The translations under genes were made by a program, and so were the position numbers. From positions 306,110,956-306,174,955 of the forward strand of contig NC_081824.1 in assembly GCF_030867095.1 (NCBI RefSeq): a DNA stretch of 64,000 nucleotides, written 5' to 3'. Below the pieces are notes generated by a model that was given only the letters and a program-made list of their open reading frames with translations, was not told the DNA's origin and did no database searches. How positions within the stretch are numbered: the first letter of the stretch is position 1; each line of letters starts with the position of its first letter. This document shows, piece by piece, positions 49,301 to 60,680 of the stretch. Source of the stretch: Alligator mississippiensis (lineage: Eukaryota; Chordata; Crocodylia; Alligatoridae).

Positions 49301-49511
49301 AAGAGATTTGAGGACTGATTTAGATCCCGCTCCCTCCTCTTCCTCAATTTTCTTTTCTTTTCTTTCTCCAGTGATCTGCCAGGGCTTAGCACTCGCTTTA
49401 CAGCCATTCTTGAGCCAGCATTTCTTCCTTGTTACCCCTGACCAGGCTTCCAGAGGGTTCGTCTTCAGTTTTACTAACTGAACTAGCACATTACAGTGAT
49501 TTTGGTCGTGT

Positions 49512-49512
<1 letters not shown>

Positions 49513-49542
<30 letters not shown>
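49513..49542 (+). repeat. poly-C run (30 C) in SRPX intron 1
   Basis: Thirty uninterrupted C residues about 490 bp after exon 1, the longest homopolymer in the window. Confidence 0.9.
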
Positions 49543-49543
<1 letters not shown>

Positions 49544-51773
49544 CTTTAAGAGGTGAGCAGAAAAAAAGTTGCTGTGTTTTTCTTGGTTTAGTTTAACGCT
49601 TCTGGCAGGGGCAGATTGGGTTCAGGGGCCCCTTGGGGCATCCTGGCCACAGACATCTGGGGCAGGCAGCATGTGTCTCCTCCCCTCTGGCCCAACCAGC
49701 GCCAGAGCCTCCCCCCCATGTGTGTGGAAATGGCTTCCTGGTGTAGTCTGCTGCTAGGAGCCCCATGGATGGCCCCGCTCCCACTCTCTGCTCTTTGTAG
49801 GTGACCACCAGCACCAGCACTGCTGGGACAGGACAGGAGAGAACAGGACAGCCCTGCCCTGTGGGGACTGGTAGAGGGGCAGGCAAGTAACTAGAGACAG
49901 CATGGAGCTTATGCTGCCTCCCCAGGCCATGGCCCTGGCCTGTCCCACAGGGCTGGGGGACTGCAGCCTCAGCTGCGTGACACCTGCCAGGTAGAGGAGC
50001 TGGGCTGGGTCAGGTCAGGGCTGCCTCGACTTGGTGGTGCTTGTGTCTCCTGGCTCGCTCCGATCGTTCTGAGGAGGCCAGGCGGGCCCAGCCACAGCCC
50101 CGTGATGGGCACAGAGGGAACCTGCTCTTGCCAGGTGGGGGACCTCCAATCTTCTGTTTGCCCAGGGCCCCAATAAATCTTAATGCGCCACTGTCTTCTG
50201 GCTAAAATAATTTTTAAGTAAAGTTAGAAAATGAACTGATGCTCCTCCTCCTTGTTGCTTCTTCATTCCACTGAATAAGTAAGGGTAATGTTTCTGATCA
50301 AGAGTTCACTGATCAAGGCCACCCTCTTGCATAAGCATCTGCTGGTCTGCAGGCTTCCATGAGCTTCACACTGACACATGGAGTCAGTCCATGAGAGTTG
50401 TCTGATCCTGGGTGAGGGCCTTTAATAAAACAAGACCAGTGGGAGGGAGTGTGGGTGGGGCTGAGTGAAGGCAAGAAGAAAAAGGTTGTGTGGTCATAAC
50501 CAAGGCTACTTTTGACTTTTGATTACAAGTTGGTTAGAGATTAGTATGACTGCAAGTGTTTTAGAAAAAGAAGGATCCTATAAATGGGTACGGTTGGACT
50601 GGAAATAGATTTTGTGGAGTTTTGTAGCTGTTATAGTAACTATTTGCCTATCTCCTCTTTAAAATACTATAACTTTACTCCAGTGCTGTCAGACTGGACG
50701 TATCATGCATGCTTTATCCATTTTTAAGATGGAAATTGAAATCTGGGTTCATTCCCAGTTAATAGGAAGTCAGAGTCTGTGGCTCTGTCTGCTCTTTTTA
50801 AAGCAATGAAGCAAGCACCACATTAATGTAAGTCAAGATGGTAAGACTTTAAGACCAGTGGGAAACTGGGGTACAGTGATAGTTTAACCCTGAGTATCTC
50901 CTTTGAAATTTATGCCCCAAAATAGCCTTTCAAAATAAGTATTGTCAATTCATTTAAGGGCATATTTGAATGGGACAGAAGCGATACAGAGGTAGGTATA
51001 ATCCAGGTGTTCATATGTGAAAAAACTTTGTTGGCGATACTTGCCATCTTTTGTGTCCAAGACCAATGGCTGCTTGAGCCACGATTCTGTCTGTTGTGGT
51101 GTATAAAATAAAATAATGACTGCATTCATGGGCTAAAGTTTGCCTTCATTATTTTTGTTGGCATGCCTCAATTAATTTCTTTCCATTGCAGAGATCCTGG
51201 AACACAAATTTAAATTATTTTTTTATAAAATACTGAGGTGTTGGACACATCACGCGCTAAATCAACAGAGACAATAGAAATATCTGTCCTGCCTTTTCTC
51301 TGGGGATGGCTGCTCCTTCCAAACTATATTTGCTTGGGCAGATGATTGAATGACTTACTTTGAATTTCATGTTAGTACCAGTTTTTAATTTAATTTGCAT
51401 GAGGATGCTAATATCCAATGTTTGGCTTTCTTTCTAAGAGCCCAAGCATATAATTTCTGCTCTGCTTTACCCACAAGTTAAAAAATCCAAGTATGTGCCC
51501 GTAATCTTTGAGTTGGCTGCACAAGAGACTGCCTGTTTCAGCTTTTACTGCATTGGAAAATCCAATTTTCCTTTACTTACAGTGGCAAAAACTTGAAAGC
51601 ACTGAAAATCAGCAGCAAATTAACTAACTGTAGAGTTAATAGATTTTATGTTCCACTATCTTGGCCCTTTAATAGAATAGGTGTATATTTGCCTCTCAAA
51701 TCTTTCTTTACAGTCGGTATAAAATCTTCTAATTTTAAAATAGTACCAGTTAATGAAAGAAAATGTTTATTTA
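49543..51773. other. SRPX intron 1, no recognised feature
   Basis: A GC-rich part up to 50.2 kb, then AT-rich. No sushi-domain exon or bounded repeat seen. Confidence 0.5.
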
Positions 51774-51781
51774 ATTGAGAA

Positions 51782-51982
51782 CAGGGATGGCCAACGTGCA
51801 GCATGTATGCTACAAGTAGTGCGAGCAGCTGTTGTGGGTAGCATGGGAGCCCTGGCACCTCTTTTCTGATGCCCCAGGATGCACAATCAGGTACAGCTCT
51901 AGAGGGGAGGGGTCAGAATGGCAGTCAGAGAGGGCCAGAGCTTAACTTGTGGCATACTTACCTAAATGATTGGCAACCACCG
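51782..51982. mobile_element. hAT MITE
   Basis: Starts CAGGGATGGCCAAC and ends GATTGGCAACCACCG (imperfect inverted repeats). Flanks ATTGAGAA (51774-51781) and ATCTAGAA (51983-51990) agree at 6 of 8 positions. It is similar in ends and interior wording to the element at 45253-45534, so probably the same family. Confidence 0.75.
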
Positions 51983-51990
51983 ATCTAGAA

Positions 51991-53150
51991 TACTGACCTA
52001 CTGAATATGGAACACCTTTAAGTACAGAAAGATAAGTTTTTGCACAATAAATTTAAAAAAGCAATCTTAATGATCTGTGTGCTGTCTTACAGTATAATTT
52101 TCCTATATTTATTTGTTTTAACAACATGTTTCCATTTGAAGCATTTGATAGCTGATTAGTTCTGCTAGTAAAGGAAAGTACCTTGCTTTGGATCCAGACA
52201 TGAGTATGTTTTATTTCAATAATAATTTATCTGAACATGGAAAATAGTTTCTTCTGGCCATGGCTTTTCGAATGAGATGCTTTAATTTGTCAATTTATTT
52301 TCCTTGCTGTTTTTCTATGTACTGTATTCTGAACTCTGCAGTGTTCAGTACTGACAGCACCTTGCATCAGACAGTTTAATTAAGACATAATGAAAGGAAG
52401 TCTTTGCACAGTAGCTGGTGGTTCTGATGGTCTGTAGTAAAAGCCATATGAATCTAGACTATAACTTTGTGAAAATCCCCCCTGCCCCTCATCAATGATC
52501 TATGCTCCTGTACTTTTCTACCACTTACTTAGTAACTACCTAAATGAGTATTCTGTCAGGTTCAAACCATCTAGATATCCTGAAATAACAGGGTTGAAAC
52601 CCAGCAGCATTAATTTAAGCCCTTGACAGACATGTGTATTAAGTGCTTTAATTTCTAGAGCACTTTAGATTTGATGCAGCGCAAACATGCAGCTACCTTT
52701 GGGGAGCAGAGCACTGAGGGATGCCAGAGGAATGCTGTATAGATCTTTCAAGCAGCACTTCAAAAGGAAGTGGTTCAAGGAGAGTCCTCATTTTTTTAAA
52801 GTTGTTGCTGAAGCTCTTCTCTGGCCATGGACATCTGTACCCTTGTTGTTTGGAGAATTTCAAAGATACTTTCAGTTGCACACAAAGCCCATTCTATCCT
52901 GTGGCAGTCCTTCTAATGCAGTCTTAAATACAGGAGGCCTTTTTGATGGTATTTGGCCCAATCTTTGCAGCCACTCTTTTCCTGGATGTTTCTACCCCTC
53001 CCAAACATACCCACGCATGCATACCCCCTCCTGTTTAAAAGTTTTAAAGAAGGAGCAGAATGTGATTAGATTGCCTATGAACCTAGGAGGGAGACAGAAT
53101 TAAAATAATTTAAAAAAGCAACTTGAAAGCAAATCATTTGTAAACTCTAA
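51991..53150. other. SRPX intron 1, no recognised feature
   Basis: An ORF of 138 codons at 52687-53103 (+) has no recognisable domain, and overlapping ORFs occur on the other strand. I do not call it a gene. Confidence 0.45.
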
Positions 53151-53159
53151 ACTAGAGCC

Positions 53160-54635
53160 TCCTGAGCAGGACCACATGCCTTCTGGGCCACGCCAGAAGG
53201 AGTTGTGGGCCCAACAGGCCACACCAGGGAAAGCCGCAGATGGCCATCCCACACCACTGCACCATGTAGTGCACCATGACTATAGGCCAGTCAGTCTCAC
53301 CTCCATCCTTGGCAAAGTCTTTGAAAAAATTATCAAGGCTCACATTTGTGAGAGCCCGGCAGGACAAATTATGCTGAGGGGAAATCAGCACGGGTTCGTG
53401 GCAGGCAGATTGTGCCTGACCAATCTAGTTTCTTTTTATGACCAGGTTACGAAACGCCTGGACACAGGAGGAGGGGTGGGTGTCGTATACTTAGACTTCA
53501 GGAAGGCCTTCGATACGGTATCTCACCCCATACTGGTGAACAAGTTAAGAGACAGGCTGTGACGTGGATGACTACACAGTCCGGTGGGTGGCGAATTGGC
53601 TGGAGGGTCGCACCCAGAGAGTCATGGTGGATGGGTCGGTTTCGACCTGGAAGGGTGTGGGCAGTGGGGTCCCGCAGGGTTCGGTCCTTAGACTGATACT
53701 CTTTAATGTCTTCATCAGTGACTTGGATGAGGGAGTGAAATGTACTCTGTCCAAGTTTGCAGATGACACAAAGCTATGGGGAGATGTGGACACGCCGGAG
53801 GGCAGGGAACAGCTGCAGGCAGACCTGGATAGGTTGGACAAGTGGGCAGAAAACAACAGGATGCAGTTCAACAAGGAGAAATGCAAAGTGCTGCACCTAG
53901 GGAGGAAAAATGTCCAGCACACCTACAGCCTAGGGAATGACCTGCTGGGTGGCACAGAAGTGGAAAGGGATCTTGGAGTCCTAGTGGACTCCAAGATGAA
54001 CATGAGTCGGCAGTGTGACGAAGCCATCAAAAAAGCCAATGGCACTTTATCGTGCATCAGCAGATGCATGACGAATAGGTCCAAGGAGGTGATACTTCCC
54101 CTCTATTGGGCGCTGGTCAGACCTCAGTTGGAGTACTGCATGCAATTCAAGAGGGATGCGGATAACCTGGAGAGGGTCCAGAGAAGGGCCACTTGTATGG
54201 TTAAGGGCCTGCAGACCAAGCCCTACGAGGAGAGACTAGAGAAACTGGATCTTTTTAGCCTCCACAAGAGAAGGTTGAGAGGCCACCTTGTGGCCGCCTA
54301 TAAGTTCATCACGGGGGCACAGAAGGGAATTGGTGAGTATTTATTCACCAAGGCGCCCCTGGGGGTTACAAGAAATAATGGCCACAAGCTAGCAGACAGC
54401 AGATTTAGATTGGGCATTAGGAAGAACTTCTTCACAGTTCGAGTGGCCAGGGTCTGGAACGGGCTCCCAAGGGAGGTGGTGCTCTCTCCTACCCTGGGGT
54501 CTTCAAGAGGAGGTTAGATGAGCATCTAGCTGGGGTCATTTAGACCCAGCACTCTTTCCTGCTTATGCAGGGGGTCGGACTTGATGATCTATTGAGGTCC
54601 CTTCTGACCCTAACACCTAACCTAACCTAACATCT
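53160..54635 (+). mobile_element. 5'-truncated CR1 with mostly intact reverse transcriptase
   Basis: Two long + strand frames cover the CR1 reverse transcriptase. The first (from about 53270) has YRPVSLTSILGKVFEKIIK and VVYLDFRKAFDTVSH. The second (53564-54517) has GVGSGVPQGSVLRLILFN, the intact catalytic FADDTKLWG near 53756, and the C-terminal LVAAYKFITGAQKG and NNGHKLADSRFRLG. A frame break near 53561 and a small deletion after LEYC near 54140 inactivate it. The tail ends in CCTAA units (54612-54632). It is less decayed than the other copies and hence younger. Confidence 0.93.
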
Positions 54636-55200
54636 ATGTGCCTGTGTTTCCCTGCCCCTGCTGTCCGCTTCACCATGTGCCTGCAACCCCCTCCCCCACA
54701 GCACCACTTGCCCATGTGGGCTCCCCACCACTGCATCTTGTACCTATGACCCCCCTGTTCCCTGGCAGCTCCCCTACCCCTGCTGCTCTGTGCACCCCAG
54801 GCTCATCCCTTTGGGTGGGAGCCAGAAGCAGCAGTTGGAGGAGAGAAAGGGAGCCGAAGCATGGGGAGAGCAGTGGCTGAGCACGAGTCTACTCTAGGGG
54901 CTGCAGACAGGCTGAGACGCAGGAATTCCAAGACAGAATTTAGATAAGAATTTTCTTTTTGGCCAGCTGCACTCTAAGTGTTTTGATTTCAAGGTGGTTT
55001 AGTAAATTACTTTAACTCTCTTGAATAATCAGGATATATGCTAAGAGGGAAGTATTATAAAAATGAGGTAACAGTGTACATGTATTTACATAGTATGTGT
55101 AGGAATCTACTTGGATCACAATTTTGCGAGTTTGCATGGAATCACTAAGGGAAAAAAACTTGCTAAAAATAAAATGCTGTCTCCCTCTTCCCTCTGCTGC
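54636..55200. other. SRPX intron 1, no recognised feature
   Basis: A short GC-rich patch, then AT-rich sequence. No exon seen. Confidence 0.5.
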
Positions 55201-55300
55201 TGATTGGCTGAGTGGGCTGCCTTTCGTGCAGCCCTGCCCCTCTCCACTAATTAGTGGTGAGGGGCAGGGTCACATGAAGGGCAGCCCTCTTGACCAATCA
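55201..55300. repeat. 100-bp fold-back with CCAAT motifs
   Basis: Starts TGATTGG and ends CCAATCA. The centre is the perfect palindrome CCACTAATTAGTGG, flanked by CCCTGCCCCTC and GAGGGGCAGGG, with GGGCTGCC/GGGCAGCCC farther out. The next 120 bases repeat parts of it (gggcagccct, ggcagccctt, ccagtcag). Confidence 0.85.
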
Positions 55301-56536
55301 GCAATGAGCGATGGGACTTCATGAAAGGCAGCCCTTGGCCAGTCAGGGGTGGGGCCACCAGGGCCTCTGTGTCAATCAGCGGCAGGGCGGCTCACTGCGA
55401 TAAGCCCATGAAAATGGCCAGAGCTGCAATCAGCCTTATATGATAATATAAACATATGTGGATAACTTCTTGTACAGTTCTTTGGGAATGAAATGAGACA
55501 TTGTAAATTGTAAGCCACTGAAGGGAGCACATTTCAAGTTCTTCCTAACTCCCATCAGTATTAGTAAATGGAAGTAAGGAAACTTTGAGGGGGAGCTCCC
55601 ACCCTTGATTTCCATAGGTTCCTAAATATGAGGATCTATCCTAGATTCTATTTACTTTGGCATATCTCTAAAATAGACAGTGAAAAATTTAAAGTTTTCA
55701 CAAAGTATATCTCTCAAAGTGTGCCATCTTCATTAGGTATATTTCCCCATTATAGCAGTAAGCTCATCAAACACCTATACGTGACCAATTAGCTCAACCA
55801 GCTTCCTTCTTAAATGGTTTTCGCACAAAAAAGTAATTACATCCTGAATGATGGGTATCCTCAGCACATAACTACTGAGCAACAGCTGAGGAATTTTGTG
55901 CAAATACGAAATCAAGCATGAAATCATATCAGTGAAAGGGTGTCATTTTTGAATTTCACAGAGTATTTGGTGAGCTGGCCAACTACACATTTACCTGCAT
56001 TGAAATAGATCCACTACCGATGTTTTAGCATTCAGACCAAATAACTGCATAGTGACTTGGATGAGTGTACATCTTTAAGCACTGGGGACAGCAAAGGAAA
56101 CTGGGAAGATAATGGCTAGTGATAAGGTCCTTCCATTTAAAAGCCAATGTATCCCTTTGATTGGTTGCAGAAGCAGCGAGCTGTAGAAATCAACAAAGAG
56201 GACATGAAAGCTACCCAAAGATCTTGTGTATGTAAAGTGAGGATGTGAGAACAAAATGCCTGCAACCATGTGAGAATATCAAAACTTCAGATTCACAAAC
56301 AAATTCACAAATGAGAAGATACATTTCACTGTGGTTTTCTCTCTTTCAGGCAGCAGTTGGATGAAATTAGTAGTTACAAAGAAAAAAATTACAGAAAACA
56401 AATTCCTTCCTGCAGTGCTTAGTGTAAGCAGCCTAGGTTCAGATTAGGTCAGATTATAGCTGAGAAAGGTGCTGAGTACAAGATCTGGCATGTTGTTGCT
56501 GTTTTCCATTATTCACTGGATGGATTCCATACAATA

Positions 56537-56580
56537 AGCCAGTGGTTTAGAGCACGGAGACCTGAGTTAATGTTTCAAGT
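56537..56580 (+). mobile_element. MIR-like SINE, 5' part (interrupted)
   Basis: 'agccagtggtttagagcacgg', then 'gacctgagtt', resembles the start of MIR/tRNA-type SINEs. The LTR element interrupts it and it resumes at 60681. Confidence 0.65.
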
Positions 56581-57509
56581 TGTGCGGGCCGGGCCCTGAG
56601 CCCGCCCTCGTCGCCATGCGCAGCGGTGATTCCAATCCCATTCTGGCTGCCATGGGCAAGCCAGGGGCGAACCGGGGTCGTACCGGACCTGTCTCCGGTG
56701 CACGCGGGCTGTGGCCATCATCCCGGAAACACGGGGTGGGAGAAACCGCGGGATGGTCTTGTGCACACGAGTTAGAATTAGTCATGGAGGCGTAACGGTT
56801 GATTGAAAAGATTGTTTACTTACACCCAAAGATGGTAACGGTGTAGGCTGGATAAGTTTCCAGGCACAGCTCCCGCTTGAACCCTCGTTGGAGGACTCTG
56901 ACAAAACGATTGCTCTCACGGAGTTTGCTAGGCTCCGCGGGTCCGGTTAAGTTGGGTTCGAAAAGTTTCCCCAGAGTTTGCTAGGCTCCGTGGGGTCCGA
57001 AATTATAGGAAAGGGATACATCTAGGATTGCGCTCGGCGACAGGGAGAGGCGAGAAACGAAAGCTCCGTAGGCTCAGTTCTATTGCCTCTCTCTGCCTGC
57101 TTAGGGGAGGCGCGCCGGGTCCGCGAGGGTCCACAGCGCTTGGAGATCTTCACACAGAATCTCTCTCTCTCCTCCCTCCTCCAGCTTGGACAGAAACTAC
57201 CCAAGCCTTATGTATGGCTAGCAAGCCAATCGCTAACCGCCACATGTGCCTAAATTAGGAGTCGGCCAATAACATGGCATGGACCCTAATACAAATGGCG
57301 GGAACTTCTTTACAGCGTGTATCACTACGATGCAAAAGATGCACACTGCAAAGAAGCTGCAATTTGGCGGGAAATCCCCCGTTGCACCAGAGCTGTCTCT
57401 AGCAGCAGAGAGCTCTACCGTGCAAAGAAAGCGACAAATTTGGCGGGAAATAATTTAGCGGTGCCGAAGCACACACACAAACAAAAAATCACAACTTTGG
57501 GTTGTGACA
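56581..57509 (-). repeat. LTR at low-coordinate side (3' LTR of the element)
   Basis: 929 bp. It matches the other LTR throughout but has about 50 extra bases near 56930-56990, where 'gagtttgctaggctccg' occurs twice, indicating a short tandem duplication in this LTR or a loss in the other. Confidence 0.9.
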
Positions 57510-57519
57510 TCCCCCCTTG
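57510..57519 (-). other. Polypurine tract
   Basis: On the minus strand the bases just before the 3' LTR read CAAGGGGGGA, a typical plus-strand primer for retroelements. Confidence 0.8.
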
Positions 57520-57898
57520 CTGAGAGCATAGCTAAATTATGCCATACTCTTCCAAGCAATCTAAAATCCGTCGTGATCGTCCAACGAGTGAACAAGCCAT
57601 CAAACAAATATACAAACATAAAATGTTCTGTCCTGGGATCAAGTTACATAACAATCAAGAAATAATAACCAACACAAACACATAATCTGATTCATGACAA
57701 ACACTACACGATCAGGGCTTCAGTGGGTGTCATAACAAAGTCGTACGTCAGGCCCTCACTTCTTCTGGTGGTGTCATCCCTCTTAGGGCTTCCCTTCGTC
57801 ACACGCTCTGAATCTCGGATCTGTAAACAGAAAACTCTCAAAAACAGATTAATGATCTGATTCAATAAACTTAAACAATCTTAAACGATTCCTATGGC

Positions 57899-58642
57899 CT
57901 AATTAGACGAAATCGTCGAAGATTCATCATCTGGTTCTTCTAAATAACGGAAACCTAACTCATAAGCTAACTGCCATTGGCCTGTGTCCCCCAAAATTCG
58001 AAGCTGCTGCTTGTTAAGTCCGGAACGCTGTAGGAGAAATCCAAACATGTATCGCTCCTCTAGGGTTCTCGGTGGCAGTGGTGGGAGATCGGATCCACGT
58101 CGTCTGGTGCCTTGAGACTTGGTCGGGTGTTGACAGTCCTGATCATAAGACAATCTTGGCTCCATCAGGATACGCAGTCTTGGCAATTCACAAAGAAGAT
58201 TACTCACGGGTTGGTTTACCATTGGACTGAACAAAATTCGAAGAACGACGATATTCTTTTGTCTGTAGATCTCGAGACAACTATCTAGGCTGTGAGAGGT
58301 TAGTGGAATGGTTCCAGGATCTCGCAAGTGACGCTGAGGCCACGGTCTTATCCGCTGGAGCAATGTCAGTCTCAGACCACATGCTCTTGGGTTCCAAGCA
58401 CAATACGAGACGCCAATCATTGCCAGCATAAGGTGATCTGCGCCGACACACTCTGGCCGTCCTGCATGCCACACGTGGGCCTTTTGACTAATTAGTCCTG
58501 CAACAAGCGCTGGCAGTGGAATAGGCCAGTGAGTATTACACGTTATCATGTCGGTGTCGGTGACATGTCCTCTACTCCACGAAACTTGTCTGACTAAGAA
58601 GCTTGCTTCTTCTTGGTTCAGCAGGTCGGATCCAAGTTCCAC
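57899..58642 (-). pseudogene. Gag-like ORF, downstream part
   Basis: Open for 247 codons on the minus strand. The displayed first codon is GTG and no ATG starts it, so it probably continues the upstream gag-like frame after a frameshift. It has a globular composition with Trp/His-rich patches (HWPIPLPALVAGLISQ, CAWNPRACG). It ends in a Ser/Asp-rich tail. No zinc knuckle, protease or reverse-transcriptase motif is visible. It could be a capsid-like region. The assignment to Gag is by position and lack of other motifs. Confidence 0.55.
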
Positions 58643-58896
58643 GACTAAACGTCCTAACCATACAGCTCTAGAGTTTCTTCAGGTTGAATTTTTGATGCTC
58701 TGCATAAATCCTGCAACTCAGTTCTGGTGCGAGCATAATAAGTAGTGGCAACTCTATTGGTCGTTGTTGTAGAATGAGCTGCTTCTTCAGGAGATGATGC
58801 TGTCATAGGCTGAACTGCTGCCGCTGGGGTTACTGCTGCTGTTGCTACTTCAGGCAGGAGGGGTGGATGCTCTCCTCCGCTTGACTCTCTCCTTTG

Positions 58897-59511
58897 TCAA
58901 CAGGGAGGCGTTGTCGGCCGGGACACTGCTGCGTCGCTAGGCGGGGTTGCCGGCGACGACGCTGCGTCGATGGTCGGAGTCGCTGACCGAACTCTCGCGG
59001 GTTCGTTGGAAGCTCCACCCTTCTTTTTCGGTTCTTCCACGCGGTCTCCCACTTGCTCGGCGCCATCTTGGGCTGGCGTTTCAGGCTCTTTTTTCTCAGC
59101 CGCTTCTTTGACCGATCGGATCGCCATCTGCAGCTGGGCTTTCAAACTTAAATTCCTCTGCATTAGATTCATTATAATACGAATAGTTGCACTACCTTCT
59201 CCCCCCTTGTCGTACCGCAAAGCTATTCTTTCATCTGCGGGGCGCTCCTCCATCTCCAGATCTTCACGGAGCTCGGATGGAAGCTCGTGACCCCGTAATC
59301 TAGACATTACTATTCCCGGAGAGAACGGGCCGATGGGCTCCGGTTCTTCACTCTCCCGAGCGTATCGTAGGCATTGGGCACACTCCCGGGTGAAAGTTGG
59401 GTTCGTTTCTTCCGCCGGGTTGGGTTCGGCGAGGGACACAGTATCGAGGGGCCTAAACAGGACCCGCTCATCTCTCATTATACACCCGAACGCCGCAGGG
59501 AGCAAGTACAC
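58897..59511 (-). pseudogene. Gag-like ORF, upstream part
   Basis: Open for 204 codons on the minus strand. The first ATG in this frame is at 59478, reading MRDERVLF. The middle has a charged helical segment (LQMAIRSVKEAAEKKEPE), then a Pro/Ala/Thr/Ser-rich C-terminal part, as matrix/linker portions of Gag often have. It follows the primer site by about 300 bases, where gag is expected. It stops at 58897 while the open region continues in another frame, so the gene looks broken. I found no close named family. Confidence 0.55.
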
Positions 59512-59783
59512 TTCCCTTTCTTTCGGGTTCCGTCTTCGGAGATTCCCTCTTCTACCTTTAGCAACAAACGGCCGCTTACAAATCTTTCACCCGTTCCGCC
59601 CGCCTGGTGGTAAGCGATATGGATCTCTAGTTCTTCAAAATGTTTCCTTGGCATTCGTTATCACGCCAAGGGCAATTCCTAACTAACTCTAACTCGAGCG
59701 TGCTCTCTCTTAATTCCGTCTGAGTTGTTACGTGCGCACTCTATCCCGATCTTGATCCCATGTGCGAATTTTCTCCCAATCTC

Positions 59784-59802
59784 AATCCCATCCTCGTCGC
59801 CA
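59784..59802 (-). other. Primer binding site, tRNA-Ser(GCT)
   Basis: Directly next to the 5' LTR (minus orientation) the sequence starts TGGCGACGAGGATGGGATT. It is complementary over 19 bases to the 3' end of tRNA-Ser(GCT) including CCA, as I remember that tRNA. Confidence 0.85.
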
Positions 59803-60680
59803 TGTGTGGGCCGGGCCCCGAGCCCACCCTCGTCGCCATGCGTGGCGGTGATTCTGATCCCATTCTGGCTGCCATGGGCAAGCCGGGGGCGAACCGGGGT
59901 CGTACCGGACCCGTCTCCGGTGCACGCGGGCTGTGGCCGTCATCCTGGACACACGGGGTGGGAGAAACCGCGGGATGGTCTTGTGCACGCGAGTTAGAAT
60001 TAGTCATGGAGGCGTAACGGTTGATTGAAAAGATTGTTTACTTACACCCAAAGATGGTATCGGTGTAGGCTGGATAAGTTTCCAGGCACAGCTCCCGCTT
60101 GAACCCTCGTTGGAGGACTCTGACAAAACGATTGCTCCCATGGAGTTTGCTAGGCTCTGTTGAGTCCGAAATTATAGGAAAGGGATACGTCTAGGATTGC
60201 GCTCGGCGACGGGGAGAGGCGAGAAGTGAAAGCTCCGTAGGCTCGGTTCTATTGCCTCTCTCTGCCTGCTTAGGGGAGGTGCGCCGGGTCCGCGAGGGTC
60301 CACAGCGCTTGGAGATCTTCGCACAGAATATCTCTCTCTCCTCCCTCCTCCAACTTGGGCGGAAACTACCCAAGCCTTATGTATGGCTAGCAAGCCAATC
60401 GCTAACCGCCACGTGTGCCTAAATTAGGAGTCGGCCAATAACATGGCATGGACCCTAATACAAATGGCGGGAACTTCTTTACAGCGTGTATCACTACGAT
60501 GCAAAAGAGATGCACACTGCAAAGAAGCTGCAATTTGGCGGGAAATCCCCCGTTGCACCAGAGCTGTCTCTAGCAGCAGAGAGCTCTACCGTGCAAAGAA
60601 AGCGACAAATTTGGCGGGAAATAATTTAGCGGTGCCGAAGCACACACACAAACAAAAAATCACAACTTTGGGTTGTGACA
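59803..60680 (-). repeat. LTR at high-coordinate side (5' LTR of the element)
   Basis: 878 bp, paired with 56581-57509. A TATA-like CATACATAAG on the minus strand near 60380 could mark its promoter. Many differences from the partner are C/T or G/A changes, often at CpG. Confidence 0.9.

Larger units (their letters stand above)
56581..60680 (-). mobile_element. Complete LTR retroelement, gag-like only, minus strand
   Basis: Two direct LTRs (56581-57509 and 59803-60680) flank 2.3 kb. They start and end TG...CA on either strand. The insertion is bounded by a 5-bp duplication, CAAGT (56576-56580 and 60681-60685). A primer site and a purine tract both place the 5' LTR at the high-coordinate side, so the element reads on the minus strand. 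The internal part has two gag-like ORF regions and no protease, reverse transcriptase, integrase or envelope that I can recognise. By eye the LTRs differ at roughly 30 positions (about 3-4 percent) plus a 50-bp indel, so it is fairly young. It is an endogenous retrovirus-type, non-autonomous element. Confidence 0.9.

Noticed and set aside
48480-49407. Long minus-strand ORFs (262 and 202 codons) over the CpG island
   Set aside because: High GC removes stop codons. The products are Arg/Ala/Pro/Gly-rich without domains and overlap the better-supported exon on +.
52687-53103. ORF of 138 codons in SRPX intron 1
   Set aside because: No domain, no splice or promoter context, and competing ORFs on the other strand.
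54612-54632. CCTAA units as an interstitial telomere repeat
   Set aside because: The unit is five bases, not CCCTAA, and it sits exactly at a CR1 3' end.
59784-59802. Possible tRNA gene remnant
   Set aside because: Only the 19 bases matching a tRNA 3' end are present, directly next to an LTR, so it is a primer binding site.
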